Below are positions 1 to 8,682 of a stretch of DNA of 64,000 bases, piece by piece. The position numbers and the translations under genes were made by a program. The notes under the pieces are model-generated. The model saw nothing but the letters and a program-made list of their open reading frames with translations, was not told where the DNA came from and did no database searches. Numbering within the stretch: the first letter of the stretch is position 1; each line of letters starts with the position of its first letter. This DNA comes from Edaphobacter acidisoli (lineage in GTDB: Bacteria > Acidobacteriota > Terriglobia > Terriglobales > Acidobacteriaceae): assembly GCF_014642855.1 (NCBI RefSeq), contig NZ_BMJB01000001.1, forward strand, positions 310,001-374,000, written 5' to 3'.

Positions 1-2
1 GC

Positions 3-1658
3 GTGACCGGCATGGAGCAAGGCGCGGCAAAATCCCTCGACGAATCACTCACAATTCCAGCGCACGCAGACGCGACCATTCTGCTCGACCACAGTGTCCT
101 CACCACAGCCTTTCCTTCGCTTGAACTTGACGGCGGAGCAGGCGCGACAGTCTCGATGACTTACGCCGAAGCGCTCTACGACGCGCACGGCCAGAAGGGC
201 AATCGCAATGAGATAGAAGGCCGGCATATCGCCGGGCTGCGTGATGTCATCTTCCCCGACGGCCATGCCCGCACCTACCGCACGCTCTGGTGGCGCACCT
301 GGCGCTACCTTCAGGTCGAGGTCAAAACCGGCGACGCACCCCTGACTATCCAGCGTCTTCAGGGTTTTTATACAGCCTATCCATTCAAAGATGTTGCGCA
401 CTTCACCAGCAACGACCCCGAACTCGAAAAGATCTGGCAGACTGGCTGGCGCACCGCGCAGCTCTGCTCGCATGAAACCTACATGGACACGCCCTACTGG
501 GAGCAGCTTCAGTACATCGGCGACACACGCATCCAGGCGCTCATCTCCTACGGTGTTACCGGCGACGACCGCCTGCCCCGCGAGGCGCTCGAAGCCTTTC
601 GCGACTCGCTCATCCCCGAAGGCCTCACGCAAAGCCGCTATCCATCCAACCTCACGCAGATGATCCCGCCGTTTTCGCTCATGTGGGTCGGCATGGTCCA
701 CGACTTCTGGCAGTACCGCGACGACCCGGCCTTCGTCCAGTCGCTGCTGCCTGGAACGCGTGGCGTGCTCGATTGGTTTACCCGGCATCAGCGGCCCGAC
801 GGCCTGCTCGAACGCATTCCATGGTGGCCGTTCGTTGATTGGAGTCCGCCAGACTACAACGGCGGCGTGCCTCCGCAAGAGGCTGATGGAGGCTCGTCCG
901 CACTGACATTGCAATACATCGAAGCCCTTCATGATGCAGCCGCGATGGAAGACGCGCTCGGAGAAAAGTTCCGCGCACAGGACTATCGCGATCATGCCAA
1001 CCGCGCAGCTAAAGCACTGATGCTTCTTAACTGGAGTCCAGAAGTGGGCCTGCTCGCCGACACGCCAGAAAAGCAGCATTTTAGCCAGCAGGCAAACTCA
1101 CTCGCCGTGTGGCTCGATGTCATCCCACACGATCAGCAGAAAGCCGTCATGGAAAAAGTTCTCGGCGTCGACGCAAACGGAGCGGCCAGTCCCAGTACCA
1201 CGCAGCTTTCTCCTGCAAGCTACTACTTCCGCTTCTATGTCGCTCGCGCAATGGTCCACGCCGGCCTTGGCGATCTATACGTGCAGGAGCTTCAACCCTG
1301 GCGCGACATGCTCGCGATGGGTCTCTCCACCTGGGCCGAGACACCCGAGCCGACACGCTCCGACTCGCACGCATGGAGCGCTCATCCCACGCTCGACCTG
1401 ATGACCATCGTCGCAGGCATCGAGCCCGGCTCACCTGGCTTCCAAACCGTAGCCATCACTCCGCATCTCGGCCCGCTGCAGAACGTCGCCACCACCATGC
1501 CCACCGCGCACGGATTGGTAGAGACCAGCTACCGCAAAGAAGGAGACCACTGGACCGCACAGATTACGTTGCCGCCGGACATCTCCGGCACACTGAACTG
1601 GCACGGACAACAGAAGCCTCTGAACCCAGGAGCTCAAACACTCACGCTCAATCAATAA
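3..1658 (+). CDS. Alpha-L-rhamnosidase, GH78 family, C-terminal part (5' end outside window)
   Basis: This is the last 551 codons of a larger gene; the frame is open at the left edge and the first codon seen (GTG) is probably internal. GH78 enzymes remove terminal alpha-L-rhamnose from pectin side chains and glycosides. The visible part begins in a beta-sandwich region (about 20-110) and runs into the (alpha/alpha)6 barrel. The family's acidic catalytic region is visible as D162-TPYWEQLQYIG-D174, matching the usual DxPxRERxGWxGD pattern with drift. A C-terminal beta-sandwich (about 480-551) closes the protein. It converges on the GH125 gene, and a hairpin plus T-run follows 13 bp after the stop. 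Family assignment is by recognition; the substrate is not shown. Confidence 0.9.
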   Translation: MTGMEQGAAKSLDESLTIPAHADATILLDHSVLTTAFPSLELDGGAGATVSMTYAEALYDAHGQKGNRNEIEGRHIAGLRDVIFPDGHARTYRTLWWRTWRYLQVEVKTGDAPLTIQRLQGFYTAYPFKDVAHFTSNDPELEKIWQTGWRTAQLCSHETYMDTPYWEQLQYIGDTRIQALISYGVTGDDRLPREALEAFRDSLIPEGLTQSRYPSNLTQMIPPFSLMWVGMVHDFWQYRDDPAFVQSLLPGTRGVLDWFTRHQRPDGLLERIPWWPFVDWSPPDYNGGVPPQEADGGSSALTLQYIEALHDAAAMEDALGEKFRAQDYRDHANRAAKALMLLNWSPEVGLLADTPEKQHFSQQANSLAVWLDVIPHDQQKAVMEKVLGVDANGAASPSTTQLSPASYYFRFYVARAMVHAGLGDLYVQELQPWRDMLAMGLSTWAETPEPTRSDSHAWSAHPTLDLMTIVAGIEPGSPGFQTVAITPHLGPLQNVATTMPTAHGLVETSYRKEGDHWTAQITLPPDISGTLNWHGQQKPLNPGAQTLTLNQ

Positions 1659-1670
1659 CTGCAAGCTCAA

Positions 1671-1694
1671 GATGCTCCACGTGGAACATCTTTT
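1671..1694 (+). terminator. Rho-independent terminator after the GH78 gene
   Basis: A 20-bp near-perfect palindrome (1671-1690, one mismatched pair) built on TCCACGTGGA is followed at once by TTTT. It lies 13 bp past the rhamnosidase stop and before the convergent mannosidase gene. The core also resembles a parS site, but the T-run makes termination the simpler reading. Confidence 0.55.
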
Positions 1695-1789
1695 CCACAG
1701 TAGCTCGCTTCTCTTCGTTCTCTTTGATTTCGAAGCGAACGATGCTGCTTAACTTTCGCATCAGGAGCGAGCGTTTAGTAAGACGAACG

Positions 1790-3298
1790 TCAGACTTTAA
1801 GTAACTCCGGTCGCGCCGCTGCGAGCTTCCCAACCAGCTCGCCGAATAATGTATTGGCCCATGCAAACCACGGCCGCGTGAACTTCTTCGGATCGTCCTT
1901 GTAGTAGCTCTCGTGTATGAATCCAAATCCTGCCGCAGACGCCTTCAGCATTGTCAGCGCATGGCGAATCTCTACTGGCTGCGTGCTTGTCATCGCGTAG
2001 ATGATCTGCGACATCGGCCAGATCATATCCTTCCCCTCATGTGGGCCGCCGATGCCTTCGCCTGCTGTCCCTTTGAAAAACCACGGGTTCCGTTCGCTCC
2101 AGCAGAAAGCGCGCGTCCGCGCATACAGCGCCGCATCGGGCGAGCTTTCAAGATAGGGAAGACCAAGCAGGCTCGGGACACCCGCATCATCCATCAAAAG
2201 CTGGCTGCCATAGCCATCCACTTCATACGCCCAGATGCTGCCTTGCGAAGTCGCCGCAACACCATACTGCCGCGCCGCCCGCGCAACCTCATCTGCCAGC
2301 GAGTTGGCACCATTGGCAAGCGTGTCGTCATCGAGAACAGCGTGAGACATCGCCGCAAGCTGTCGCAGCGAAGCGACCGCAAACAGATTCGAAGCCACAT
2401 GAAACGGAAAGGTGCACGCATCGTCCGAGTTGCGAAAGCCCGAAGCAATCAACCCCACAGGCCGCACTGGACTTCCATAGCCCTTATTCGGCAGCGTCTC
2501 GGTCGGAATATCCGACGTCCGCTGGAAGTGATAAGGCCCTTCACCATGCTTACGCTGTTGCACGCGCATCGTCTCGACCACAAGCTTCATCGCGTCGTGC
2601 CACTGTGCATCGAACGGAGCCGTATCTCCAGTCTGCTTCCAGTACCCATGCGCCAGCCGAATGGGATAGCACAGCGAATCGAGCTCCCACTTGCGCTCAC
2701 CTACACCCTGCTTCATCTCGGTCTTGTCCTCGCGGCTCCACGGCAGCGGAGGTGCGCTCAGGTTCGCCATAAACGCATTCGCATAAGGATCAATCAGAAT
2801 GCACCGCGTCTGCCGTCGAATAATGCCTTCCAGCAGTTGCCGTAGCGCTGGGGCCTTCGCCGCCAGTGGCAAATACGGCCACACCTGCGCCGAGGAATCG
2901 CGCAGCCACATCGCCGCAATGTCACCGGTCACCACCGCTGTGTCCGGCTTGCCATCGAACGTTCCCGGCTCAACCGTCGTATCCAGCGTGTTCGGATAGC
3001 AATTGGCAAAGAGCGCAGCCAGCGCCGGATCGCCAATGCGCTTCTGTATCGCGACAATGTATTGCTCTACGATGTGGCTCGAAAACTTCCGCTCAGCAGC
3101 TGGCGGCCGTCCCTTGCTGATGTCCCACGGAATCCCAGCCTCAGTCGGAACTACAGGCGCCGTCACATCTTGCCCGGAAGCCTCGCGAGCAAGGCCCACC
3201 ACTCCCGCGCCCAGCGCAGCCAATCCCGCTGTCCGCAAAAACCCGCGTCGCCCAACATTCAACTTCCGCGCCTCTTCTAAAACGCAATCCGAACTCAT
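1790..3298 (-). CDS. Exo-alpha-1,6-mannosidase, GH125 family, Tat-exported
   Basis: GH125 enzymes are metal-independent exo-alpha-1,6-mannosidases that trim mannan or N-glycan cores. The protein has a twin-arginine signal (GRRGFLRTAG, about residues 15-24) followed by a small alanine-rich hydrophobic stretch, then the (alpha/alpha)6 barrel with family-typical segments such as TGDIAAMWLRDSSAQVWPYL (the acidic active-site region) and SGFRNSDDA. The start at 3298 gives a 502-residue protein with the Tat signal near the N-terminus; a longer open frame exists to 3412 but would bury that signal. It diverges from the GH92 mannosidase with an 87-bp shared promoter region, so the two are probably co-regulated. 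Confidence 0.88.
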   Translation of the reverse strand: MSSDCVLEEARKLNVGRRGFLRTAGLAALGAGVVGLAREASGQDVTAPVVPTEAGIPWDISKGRPPAAERKFSSHIVEQYIVAIQKRIGDPALAALFANCYPNTLDTTVEPGTFDGKPDTAVVTGDIAAMWLRDSSAQVWPYLPLAAKAPALRQLLEGIIRRQTRCILIDPYANAFMANLSAPPLPWSREDKTEMKQGVGERKWELDSLCYPIRLAHGYWKQTGDTAPFDAQWHDAMKLVVETMRVQQRKHGEGPYHFQRTSDIPTETLPNKGYGSPVRPVGLIASGFRNSDDACTFPFHVASNLFAVASLRQLAAMSHAVLDDDTLANGANSLADEVARAARQYGVAATSQGSIWAYEVDGYGSQLLMDDAGVPSLLGLPYLESSPDAALYARTRAFCWSERNPWFFKGTAGEGIGGPHEGKDMIWPMSQIIYAMTSTQPVEIRHALTMLKASAAGFGFIHESYYKDDPKKFTRPWFAWANTLFGELVGKLAAARPELLKV

Positions 3299-3339
3299 AT
3301 TTGCCGGTTCTCTTTGCTTTCTGTCACAATGCCTGAATG

Positions 3340-3355
3340 GCGGTTCTGATACCGC
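3340..3355. promoter_or_regulatory. Candidate operator between the divergent mannosidase genes
   Basis: GCGGT-N6-ACCGC is a perfect 5-bp inverted repeat in the 87-bp region shared by the GH125 and GH92 genes. The GGT-N6-ACC core resembles sites of GntR/HutC-type repressors. No regulator gene is adjacent, so the cognate factor is unknown. Confidence 0.35.
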
Positions 3356-3385
3356 TATCATACCCATAAATCTGGAGCCCGATTC

Positions 3386-5710
3386 GTGATCTCGCGCAGG
3401 AAATTTTTGCAAAGTGCCTCTGCGGCTTGTGTAGCAGGCAGACTCTCAACCTCAGCAAGCGCCAGCATCACACGCAAGGGCAGGGCAACGCAGGAAGATC
3501 CGCTCCAGTGGGTCGAGCTCCACACCGCCATCGGCGGCCACGGCCACTGTTTCCCCGGCGCGTCAATGCCCTTCGGCGCGTGCCAGCTCAGCCCCGACAC
3601 CTTCAACGACGGCTGGGACTGGTGCTCCGGCTACCACATCTCCGACACCTCCATCATGGGCTTTAGCCACACGCACCTCAGCGGCACCGGCTGCGGCGAC
3701 CTGCTCGACTTCCTCGTCATGGCCGGCACCGGCAAGGCGCACACCAAGCCCGGCTCGCGCGAGAACCCTGACGAAGGCTACCGTTCCCGCTTCGACCACG
3801 CCGACGAGCACATGGAGCCCGGCTACTACTCCGTCATCCTTAAGGACTACAAGGTCCGCGCCGAGATGACCGTCACCGACCGCGCCGGCATCCATCGCTA
3901 CACATTCCCCGCGAGCGACCAGGCCTACCTCATCCTCGATCTCCAGCACGGCTACGGCGGCGGCGAAGGCCCCGTCACGTCAGCCGAGCTGCGCCAGACT
4001 GCGCCCGACACTCTCGCCGGAGGCCACATCACCGACGCCTGGGGAAAAAATCGCCACGCCTACTTCGCCATGCAGGTCTCGAAGAAGCCCGAGCGCATCG
4101 TCTTCTACAAAGACGATGAAGAGACGGCAGCACCAGCAGCAGGCACCGACCTCACCGGCAAAAATATCAAGGCAGTCCTCTACTTCAAAACGACGGCGAA
4201 CGAAGTCATCCACGTCAAGACCGGCATCTCCGGCGTCAGCGCGGAGAACGCACAGAAGAACCTCACCGCCGAGATCCCCGCATGGGACTTCGACAAAGCT
4301 CAGCGCGCCGCGAAGCTCGCATGGCGCCGCCAGCTCTCGAAGATCCAGATCGAGACCGCCAACGAGACGCACAAGAAGACCTTCTACTCCGCGCTCTACC
4401 ACATGTCGCTCGGTCCCACGCGCTTCGACGACGTCGACGGCCGCTACCGCGGCATGGACAACGAGATCCACACCCTCAACCCCGGCGAGCAGAACTACAC
4501 CACCTTCTCGCTGTGGGACACCTACCGCGCCGCGCACCCCGCCTATACCTTCATCGAGCAGGAGCGCGTCCCGCAGTTCGTCAACACACTCATCCGCATG
4601 GCCGAGCAGAGCCCCGACGGAATGCCCATCTGGCCGCTGCACGGCCGCGAGACCGGCACCATGACCGGCTACCACTCCGCCGCCGTCATCTCCGAGGCGT
4701 GCGTCAAAAACTTCCCCGGCATCGACTGGGAGCGCGCCTACAAGCCCATGATGAAGCGCGCCATGGACGACGATTGGCGCGGCCTCGGCTGGTATCGCAA
4801 GCTCGGCTACATCCCCGCCGACAAGGAAGAAGAGTCCGTCTCGAAGGCATTTGAGTACTGCTACGACGACTGGGCCATCGCGCACGTCTCGAAGCGGCTC
4901 GGCAAGCACGATGACGCGGCCCTGCTCCTCAAGCGCTCTACCAGCTACCGCAACTACTTCGACCCATCCATCGGCTTCATGCGCCCGAAGCTCGCCGACG
5001 GCACCTGGACCACCCCCTTCACTCCCATCGAAATGGGCCACAAAAAGGATTGGCGCGACTACACCGAGTCGAACCCCTGGCAGACCACCTTCGCCGTGCA
5101 GCACGACGTCGCCGGACTCATCGCGCTCTTCGGCGGCACTGAGCCGTTCATCACCAAGCTCGACGGCCTCTTCAGCGCGCCATCGGACCTGCCGCCCGAC
5201 GCGCCGCCCGACATCGCCGGCCTCGTCGGCCAGTACGCGCACGGCAACGAGCCTTCACACCACATCGCCTACATGTACGTCTACGCCGGCGCGCCGCACA
5301 AGACGCAGTCCCGCGTGCGCAGCCTGCTTGAGACGATGTACGCGCCCACGCCCGACGGCATGCAGGGCAACGAAGACGTAGGACAGATGTCCGCCTGGTA
5401 CATCCTTAGCTCACTCGGCTTCTATCCTGTCGGTGCAACCAGCGGACACTACTGCCTCGGCTCGCCGCTCTTCGACCGTGCCGTGGTGAATCTCGGCGGG
5501 GGCAGGGAATTGAAGATTGAAGTCCACCGCACCGATCCCGCGCATCAGTTCATCCAGTCCTTCACGCTGAACGGCAAGCGCCAGGACCGCGTCTGGTTCG
5601 ATCACACCGAGATCGCCGAAGGCGGAAGCCTGGTCTTCGAGATGGGCCCGGAGCCCAACACCACGCTTGGCGCCAACCCATCCTCATTCCCACCATCGCT
5701 CGACCTTTAA
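3386..5710 (+). CDS. Alpha-mannosidase, GH92 family, Tat-exported
   Basis: GH92 enzymes are calcium-dependent exo-alpha-mannosidases, mostly alpha-1,2, acting on yeast mannan and N-glycans. The GTG start has GGAG 8 bp upstream and is followed directly by a Tat signal (SRRKFLQSAS). Family hallmarks are clear: the N-terminal sandwich with PFGACQLSPD and GFSHTHLSGTG, and the C-terminal (alpha/alpha)6 barrel with HGNEPSHH (about 619-626), GNEDVGQMSAWY (about 661-672) and LGFYPV. The length of 774 residues is normal for the family. Together with the divergent GH125 it could strip alpha-1,2 and alpha-1,6 mannose outside the cytoplasm, for example from fungal mannan. This pairing is seen; the substrate is inferred. 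Confidence 0.93.
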   Translation: MISRRKFLQSASAACVAGRLSTSASASITRKGRATQEDPLQWVELHTAIGGHGHCFPGASMPFGACQLSPDTFNDGWDWCSGYHISDTSIMGFSHTHLSGTGCGDLLDFLVMAGTGKAHTKPGSRENPDEGYRSRFDHADEHMEPGYYSVILKDYKVRAEMTVTDRAGIHRYTFPASDQAYLILDLQHGYGGGEGPVTSAELRQTAPDTLAGGHITDAWGKNRHAYFAMQVSKKPERIVFYKDDEETAAPAAGTDLTGKNIKAVLYFKTTANEVIHVKTGISGVSAENAQKNLTAEIPAWDFDKAQRAAKLAWRRQLSKIQIETANETHKKTFYSALYHMSLGPTRFDDVDGRYRGMDNEIHTLNPGEQNYTTFSLWDTYRAAHPAYTFIEQERVPQFVNTLIRMAEQSPDGMPIWPLHGRETGTMTGYHSAAVISEACVKNFPGIDWERAYKPMMKRAMDDDWRGLGWYRKLGYIPADKEEESVSKAFEYCYDDWAIAHVSKRLGKHDDAALLLKRSTSYRNYFDPSIGFMRPKLADGTWTTPFTPIEMGHKKDWRDYTESNPWQTTFAVQHDVAGLIALFGGTEPFITKLDGLFSAPSDLPPDAPPDIAGLVGQYAHGNEPSHHIAYMYVYAGAPHKTQSRVRSLLETMYAPTPDGMQGNEDVGQMSAWYILSSLGFYPVGATSGHYCLGSPLFDRAVVNLGGGRELKIEVHRTDPAHQFIQSFTLNGKRQDRVWFDHTEIAEGGSLVFEMGPEPNTTLGANPSSFPPSLDL

Positions 5711-5734
5711 TCGAATCGCGAACATACCGGGTGC

Positions 5735-5769
5735 CCCATCCATGCGCAGTTTCATCGTGCATGGGTGGG
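5735..5769. repeat. REP-like imperfect palindrome
   Basis: Arms CCCATCCATGC (5735-5745) and GCATGGGTGGG (5759-5769) pair with one mismatch around a 13-nt loop. It lies 24 bp after the GH92 stop in a 400-bp gene-free stretch. Short hairpins of this style are scattered between genes in acidobacterial genomes as I recall them; only one copy is visible here, so repeat status is inferred. It could also end GH92 transcription. Confidence 0.4.
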
Positions 5770-5947
5770 AAGCCAGCCATGCCAGTCGTCATCCTTCCGC
5801 GCAGGCGGGAGGACTGCTTTTGCAGTTGCCCTTGCGTTTCTCTCCCCGGCTCACTTCAGCTTCAGATTCATAACACCTCGAACGGAACAACTTCCCGCGC
5901 CGCTCGTATATCTCTCTGGGCCTGCACAAACCACCAAATCTCTATTT

Positions 5948-6003
5948 AAATTTATGATAAATTTCAAATAAATGATTATTTGAAGATTATTTCTTCAAAT
6001 AAT
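5948..6003. promoter_or_regulatory. AT-rich cluster of nested palindromes upstream of cutC
   Basis: Within 56 AT-rich bases the 9-mer TTCAAATAA occurs at 5963-5971, inverted at 5976-5984 and direct again at 5994-6002. The outer pair extends to a perfect 12-bp inverted repeat (5975-5986 with 5992-6003). A further perfect 8-bp repeat lies at 5948-5955/5957-5964. It sits about 110 bp before cutC in a GC-rich genome. It may be a multi-site operator or an UP-element region. Confidence 0.45.
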
Positions 6004-6110
6004 CCTGTTTTTCGTGTATACCAGTAGGAGCGTTAGCGCTTATACGAGCAATCAAGCGCAATGAATTTGCGGAGACGACCGTTCAGCGGCCTTCCGTCAG
6101 ATGGGGAGTC

Positions 6111-6869
6111 ATGGCCAGCATCATCTTTGAGCTATGTGCAGAGAGCATCCAGGCCTGCCTGGCCGCGCGCGAAGGTGGCGCGCACCGCATCGAGCTCTGC
6201 TCTGCGTTGAGTGAAGGCGGCCTCACCCCTAGCCACGCGCTCATCAAAGAAGCAGTCGGCCGCAGCGGCCTGCCCGTTCATGTACTTCTTCGCCCGCGCG
6301 GCGGCGACTTCGTCTACTCCGCCGACGAGTTTCAGCTCATGTGCGAAGATCTCCTCCACGCCCGCCGCCTTGGCGCTCGCGGCTTCGTGCTCGGCATCCT
6401 GCATGCCGACGGTCGCGTGGACATTGAGCGCACACGCGAGATGGTCGCTCTCGCCGCGCCGCTCGAGATCACCTTTCACCGCGCCTTCGACTACACCGCC
6501 TCGCTCGATCATGCTCTCGAAGACGTCATCGCCGCCGGCTGCTCCCGCGTCCTCACCTCAGGGGGCGAACCTGATGTCGTTACCGGAGCCGACACGCTGG
6601 CTCATCTGGTCCGTCACGCAGCAGGACGCATCGAGATAGCCGTCGGTGGAGGCCTTCGCCGCAAAAACGCCGCCTCGCTGGCCCAATCCACTGGCGCGCG
6701 CCACTTTCACGGCTCCGTCCGCCGCGCTCAGACCGGAGCAGGCGAGCAGGAGCGTACCTGGGAGCTGGAAGAGTTCGAGCGGGACGGCCCCACAGCCACC
6801 CGTTTCATCGTCGATCCCAGCGACGTCCGCTCCATGATCGAAAGCCTCTCCCGCAACGGCAACTCCTGA
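6111..6869 (+). CDS. cutC: CutC-family TIM-barrel protein
   Basis: The protein is a 252-residue beta/alpha barrel of the CutC family, historically linked to copper homeostasis, though that role is weakly supported and the true substrate is not settled. Family signatures include ELCAES near the N-terminus (about 6-11), AHRIELCSALSEGGLTPS (about 24-41), HVLLRPRGGDFVYS (about 57-70), a histidine in ITFHRAFD, and TSGGEPD near the C-terminal half. ATG with GGGGAG just upstream. It follows the mannosidase genes on the same strand but is separated by 400 bp with its own AT-rich upstream region, so it is probably its own transcription unit. A sugar-related role would fit the neighbours but is only inferred. 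Confidence 0.85.
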   Translation: MASIIFELCAESIQACLAAREGGAHRIELCSALSEGGLTPSHALIKEAVGRSGLPVHVLLRPRGGDFVYSADEFQLMCEDLLHARRLGARGFVLGILHADGRVDIERTREMVALAAPLEITFHRAFDYTASLDHALEDVIAAGCSRVLTSGGEPDVVTGADTLAHLVRHAAGRIEIAVGGGLRRKNAASLAQSTGARHFHGSVRRAQTGAGEQERTWELEEFERDGPTATRFIVDPSDVRSMIESLSRNGNS

Positions 6870-6948
6870 AAGTCTGTCAAGCCCCCAAAGCCATCAACTT
6901 GTTGAATCAAAATAACTTCCACGTGGCGGTTTAGTTCGGGACTAGGTA

Positions 6949-7953
6949 TTTGTTGCAATCCGTTACCATATCGCCGCCTCATACGGTGGAGCGTCTACCG
7001 ACTCCCGGTAGGTGAGCCGCTTTCCGTCCATCTGTTTGATCGCCGCCTGCACCCGCTCATCATCGTTCACATAGCGGGTGTTCCAGCGGAACTGAAACTC
7101 GTTCAGGTAGTTCGGCAGATGCTTGCGCGTAACGGAATGGAAGGTTCCCATCAGTCCGCGCTGGATGAGTGAGAACACGCCTTCGATTGTGTTCGAGTGA
7201 ATGTCCGTTCCCGGCTTCACATACTCTCGCGCACCGTGTTTGACGTAATCATGTCCGCCAGCGAAACCGCGACCGATGCGACGGTAGACATTCAATTCAT
7301 CTGTGATGATCCGGCACGATCCGTCTGCATTCTCTTGGATCACGCGATTCACGTTTCCGGCTGTGACGCGATTCATTGCACGGAAGCGAACGTCACCGCC
7401 GCGTTGCACCATGCCGAGTACGGCCATCTTGTCTAAGGTTTTGCCACGGTTTGAAGGATGCCGATAGCGCGGACGACCACCGATGTAGACCTCATCAACT
7501 TCGACCGTTCCGGTGAGCTTTGGGGGATTCACTTCTCCGAGCCCATGACGAATGCGACGCAACACGAACAGCGCGGACTTGTGCGTAATCTCCATCTCGC
7601 GGGATAGCTGCAACGCGCTGTAGCCCTTCTTTCCGCTTGCTGCTTTCCAGATCGCAAACACCCACACGCGGAGCGGCAAGCGTGTCTCTTCGAGTGGTGT
7701 CCCCGTGCGGACGGTGTACATGGCTTTGCAGCCACGGCAACGCCAGCGGTAGTCCTTATTGCGCGCCTCTCCAGTCATCATCTGGTACACGTTCGTCTCT
7801 CCGCACCGTGGGCAGCAGGGCGTATCTCCCCACCGCTCTTTTTCGAGGAATGCGACCGCCAGAGGTTCGCTGACTGACGCCTGTCGTAACGCTTCGAGGA
7901 CCGCTGACTTACTCTTTCGCATGTCAAAAGAGTAGCAAACGTTTCAACAAATA
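6949..7953. mobile_element. IS1595-family (ISXO2-like) insertion sequence, about 1 kb
   Basis: A complete transposase gene is bounded by short imperfect terminal repeats: TATTTGTTG at 6949-6957 and its complement at 7945-7953, with weaker similarity continuing inward. The transposase stop lies 6 bp inside the left repeat and its start 23 bp inside the right one, as expected for a compact element. I see no clear 8-bp target duplication, so the exact ends are tentative. Confidence 0.6.
6963..7922 (-). CDS. IS1595-family transposase (ISXO2-like)
   Basis: A 319-residue DDE-type transposase that appears intact. An N-terminal zinc ribbon has cysteines CPRC (37-40) and CRGC (62-65). The ISXO2-like catalytic domain follows, with D143 in VEVDEVYIGG, D208 in IITDELNVYRR and the distal HSNTIEG segment containing E247, then a C-terminal LPNYLNEFQFRWNTR motif typical of the family. 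It catalyses cut-and-paste or copy movement of its own element. It separates cutC from a small-gene/tRNA patch. No frameshift is seen, so the copy may be active. Confidence 0.9.
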   Translation of the reverse strand: MRKSKSAVLEALRQASVSEPLAVAFLEKERWGDTPCCPRCGETNVYQMMTGEARNKDYRWRCRGCKAMYTVRTGTPLEETRLPLRVWVFAIWKAASGKKGYSALQLSREMEITHKSALFVLRRIRHGLGEVNPPKLTGTVEVDEVYIGGRPRYRHPSNRGKTLDKMAVLGMVQRGGDVRFRAMNRVTAGNVNRVIQENADGSCRIITDELNVYRRIGRGFAGGHDYVKHGAREYVKPGTDIHSNTIEGVFSLIQRGLMGTFHSVTRKHLPNYLNEFQFRWNTRYVNDDERVQAAIKQMDGKRLTYRESVDAPPYEAAIW

Positions 7954-8172
7954 TCAAGATAAATCATTAGACATTTCTTGTTTATCATTGATTTTAGGCC
8001 ATCTTACCCCTAATTTCTTGTTCTCAGTAAATGTACGGATAGCGGCTCTGAGGCGGATCACCTTCACTTCGGCGTCGCGCAACTCCGCTTTGGCATCCAT
8101 TATGGCCTTATCCCATTGATTTACATTATTATCAGAAGGGCTATCGGGAGGCGTTGACTTTACTGTAGACAT
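7954..8172 (-). CDS. Small hypothetical protein with predicted coiled coil
   Basis: A 72-residue protein not assigned to a family. After a polar N-terminus (about 1-20) there is one amphipathic helix, IMDAKAELRDAEVKVIRLRA, and a basic tail. GGAG lies 8 bp before the ATG on the minus strand. It starts 17 bp from the divergent 152-residue gene, and its helix ends in RLRAAI, resembling the RLRKTI stretch of that neighbour. The two may be related, or this may be a shortened paralog. It lies between the insertion sequence and its divergent partner and could be accessory DNA. No function can be given. Confidence 0.5.
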   Translation of the reverse strand: MSTVKSTPPDSPSDNNVNQWDKAIMDAKAELRDAEVKVIRLRAAIRTFTENKKLGVRWPKINDKQEMSNDLS

Positions 8173-8189
8173 CGCATAATCTCCATTCC

Positions 8190-8648
8190 ATGCAAGAATC
8201 TGAACTCCAGACTTACAAGTTGGCCCTCAAAGACGCGAGGGCTGCGTTTGACCGGGCAACGGTGCGGCTTAGTGCAATCGCCCTTGAGCAGTACACGTTG
8301 ACGGACCAGATCGCCCGTCTCCGCAAGACAATTACCGCGCTTGCTGCGCTTTGCAGTGAAAAGCCATTTAGCGATGAATTGGGAATTACAGAGGCTTGCT
8401 TGGAGGTGATGACAGCGGAAAAGGGCACTGTGTCTACCCAAGCTGTCCTGCGTGGTCTGGAAAGTATCGGGTTCGACCTTCCCGGCCAAAAGAATGCCGC
8501 CGCCTCGGCGCACTCGGTCCTTTCGCGGCTGGCCGAGAAGAAAAAAATCGAGAAGATTGTCGATGGGAATGGAAATGTAACTTGGAGAGGGCCGAACTAC
8601 GATCCCAAGTCCGACGAGGGGATCACAGACGACGACATCCCATTTTGA
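8190..8648 (+). CDS. Coiled-coil plus winged-helix-like hypothetical protein
   Basis: A 152-residue protein of a type I recall as recurrent in Acidobacteria and not functionally known. Residues about 1-55 form a long charged coiled coil ending in ARLRKTITALAALC. Residues about 68-135 look like a winged helix: GITEACLEVM, VSTQAVLRGLESIGFDL, and AASAHSVLSRLAEKKKIEKI followed by a hairpin-like VDGNGNVTWRG. The acidic tail ends in DDDIPF. No good ribosome site precedes the ATG, so it may be leaderless. It is followed by a hairpin and then the unusual tRNA. DNA binding is inferred from the fold-like pattern only. Confidence 0.65.
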   Translation: MQESELQTYKLALKDARAAFDRATVRLSAIALEQYTLTDQIARLRKTITALAALCSEKPFSDELGITEACLEVMTAEKGTVSTQAVLRGLESIGFDLPGQKNAAASAHSVLSRLAEKKKIEKIVDGNGNVTWRGPNYDPKSDEGITDDDIPF

Positions 8649-8654
8649 AAGGCT

Positions 8655-8680
8655 AAGGGCACCCGCAAGGATGCCCTTTT
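8655..8680 (+). terminator. Hairpin with short T-run between the coiled-coil gene and the tRNA
   Basis: AAGGGCA (8655-8661) pairs perfectly with TGCCCTT (8672-8678) around a 10-nt loop and ends in TTTT, directly before the tRNA-like gene. It could terminate the upstream gene or act in processing the tRNA 5' leader. Confidence 0.5.
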
Positions 8681-8682
8681 GT

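Noticed and set aside
1673..1688. Palindrome close to a parS (ParB-binding) site
   Set aside because: One mismatch to TGTTCCACGTGGAACA, single copy, no par or origin genes nearby, and followed by TTTT right after a stop codon; a terminator explains it better.
3980..5242. 420-codon frame on the minus strand opposite GH92
   Set aside because: Valine/glycine/aspartate-rich composition mirrors codon bias of the real gene; no motif or ribosome site.
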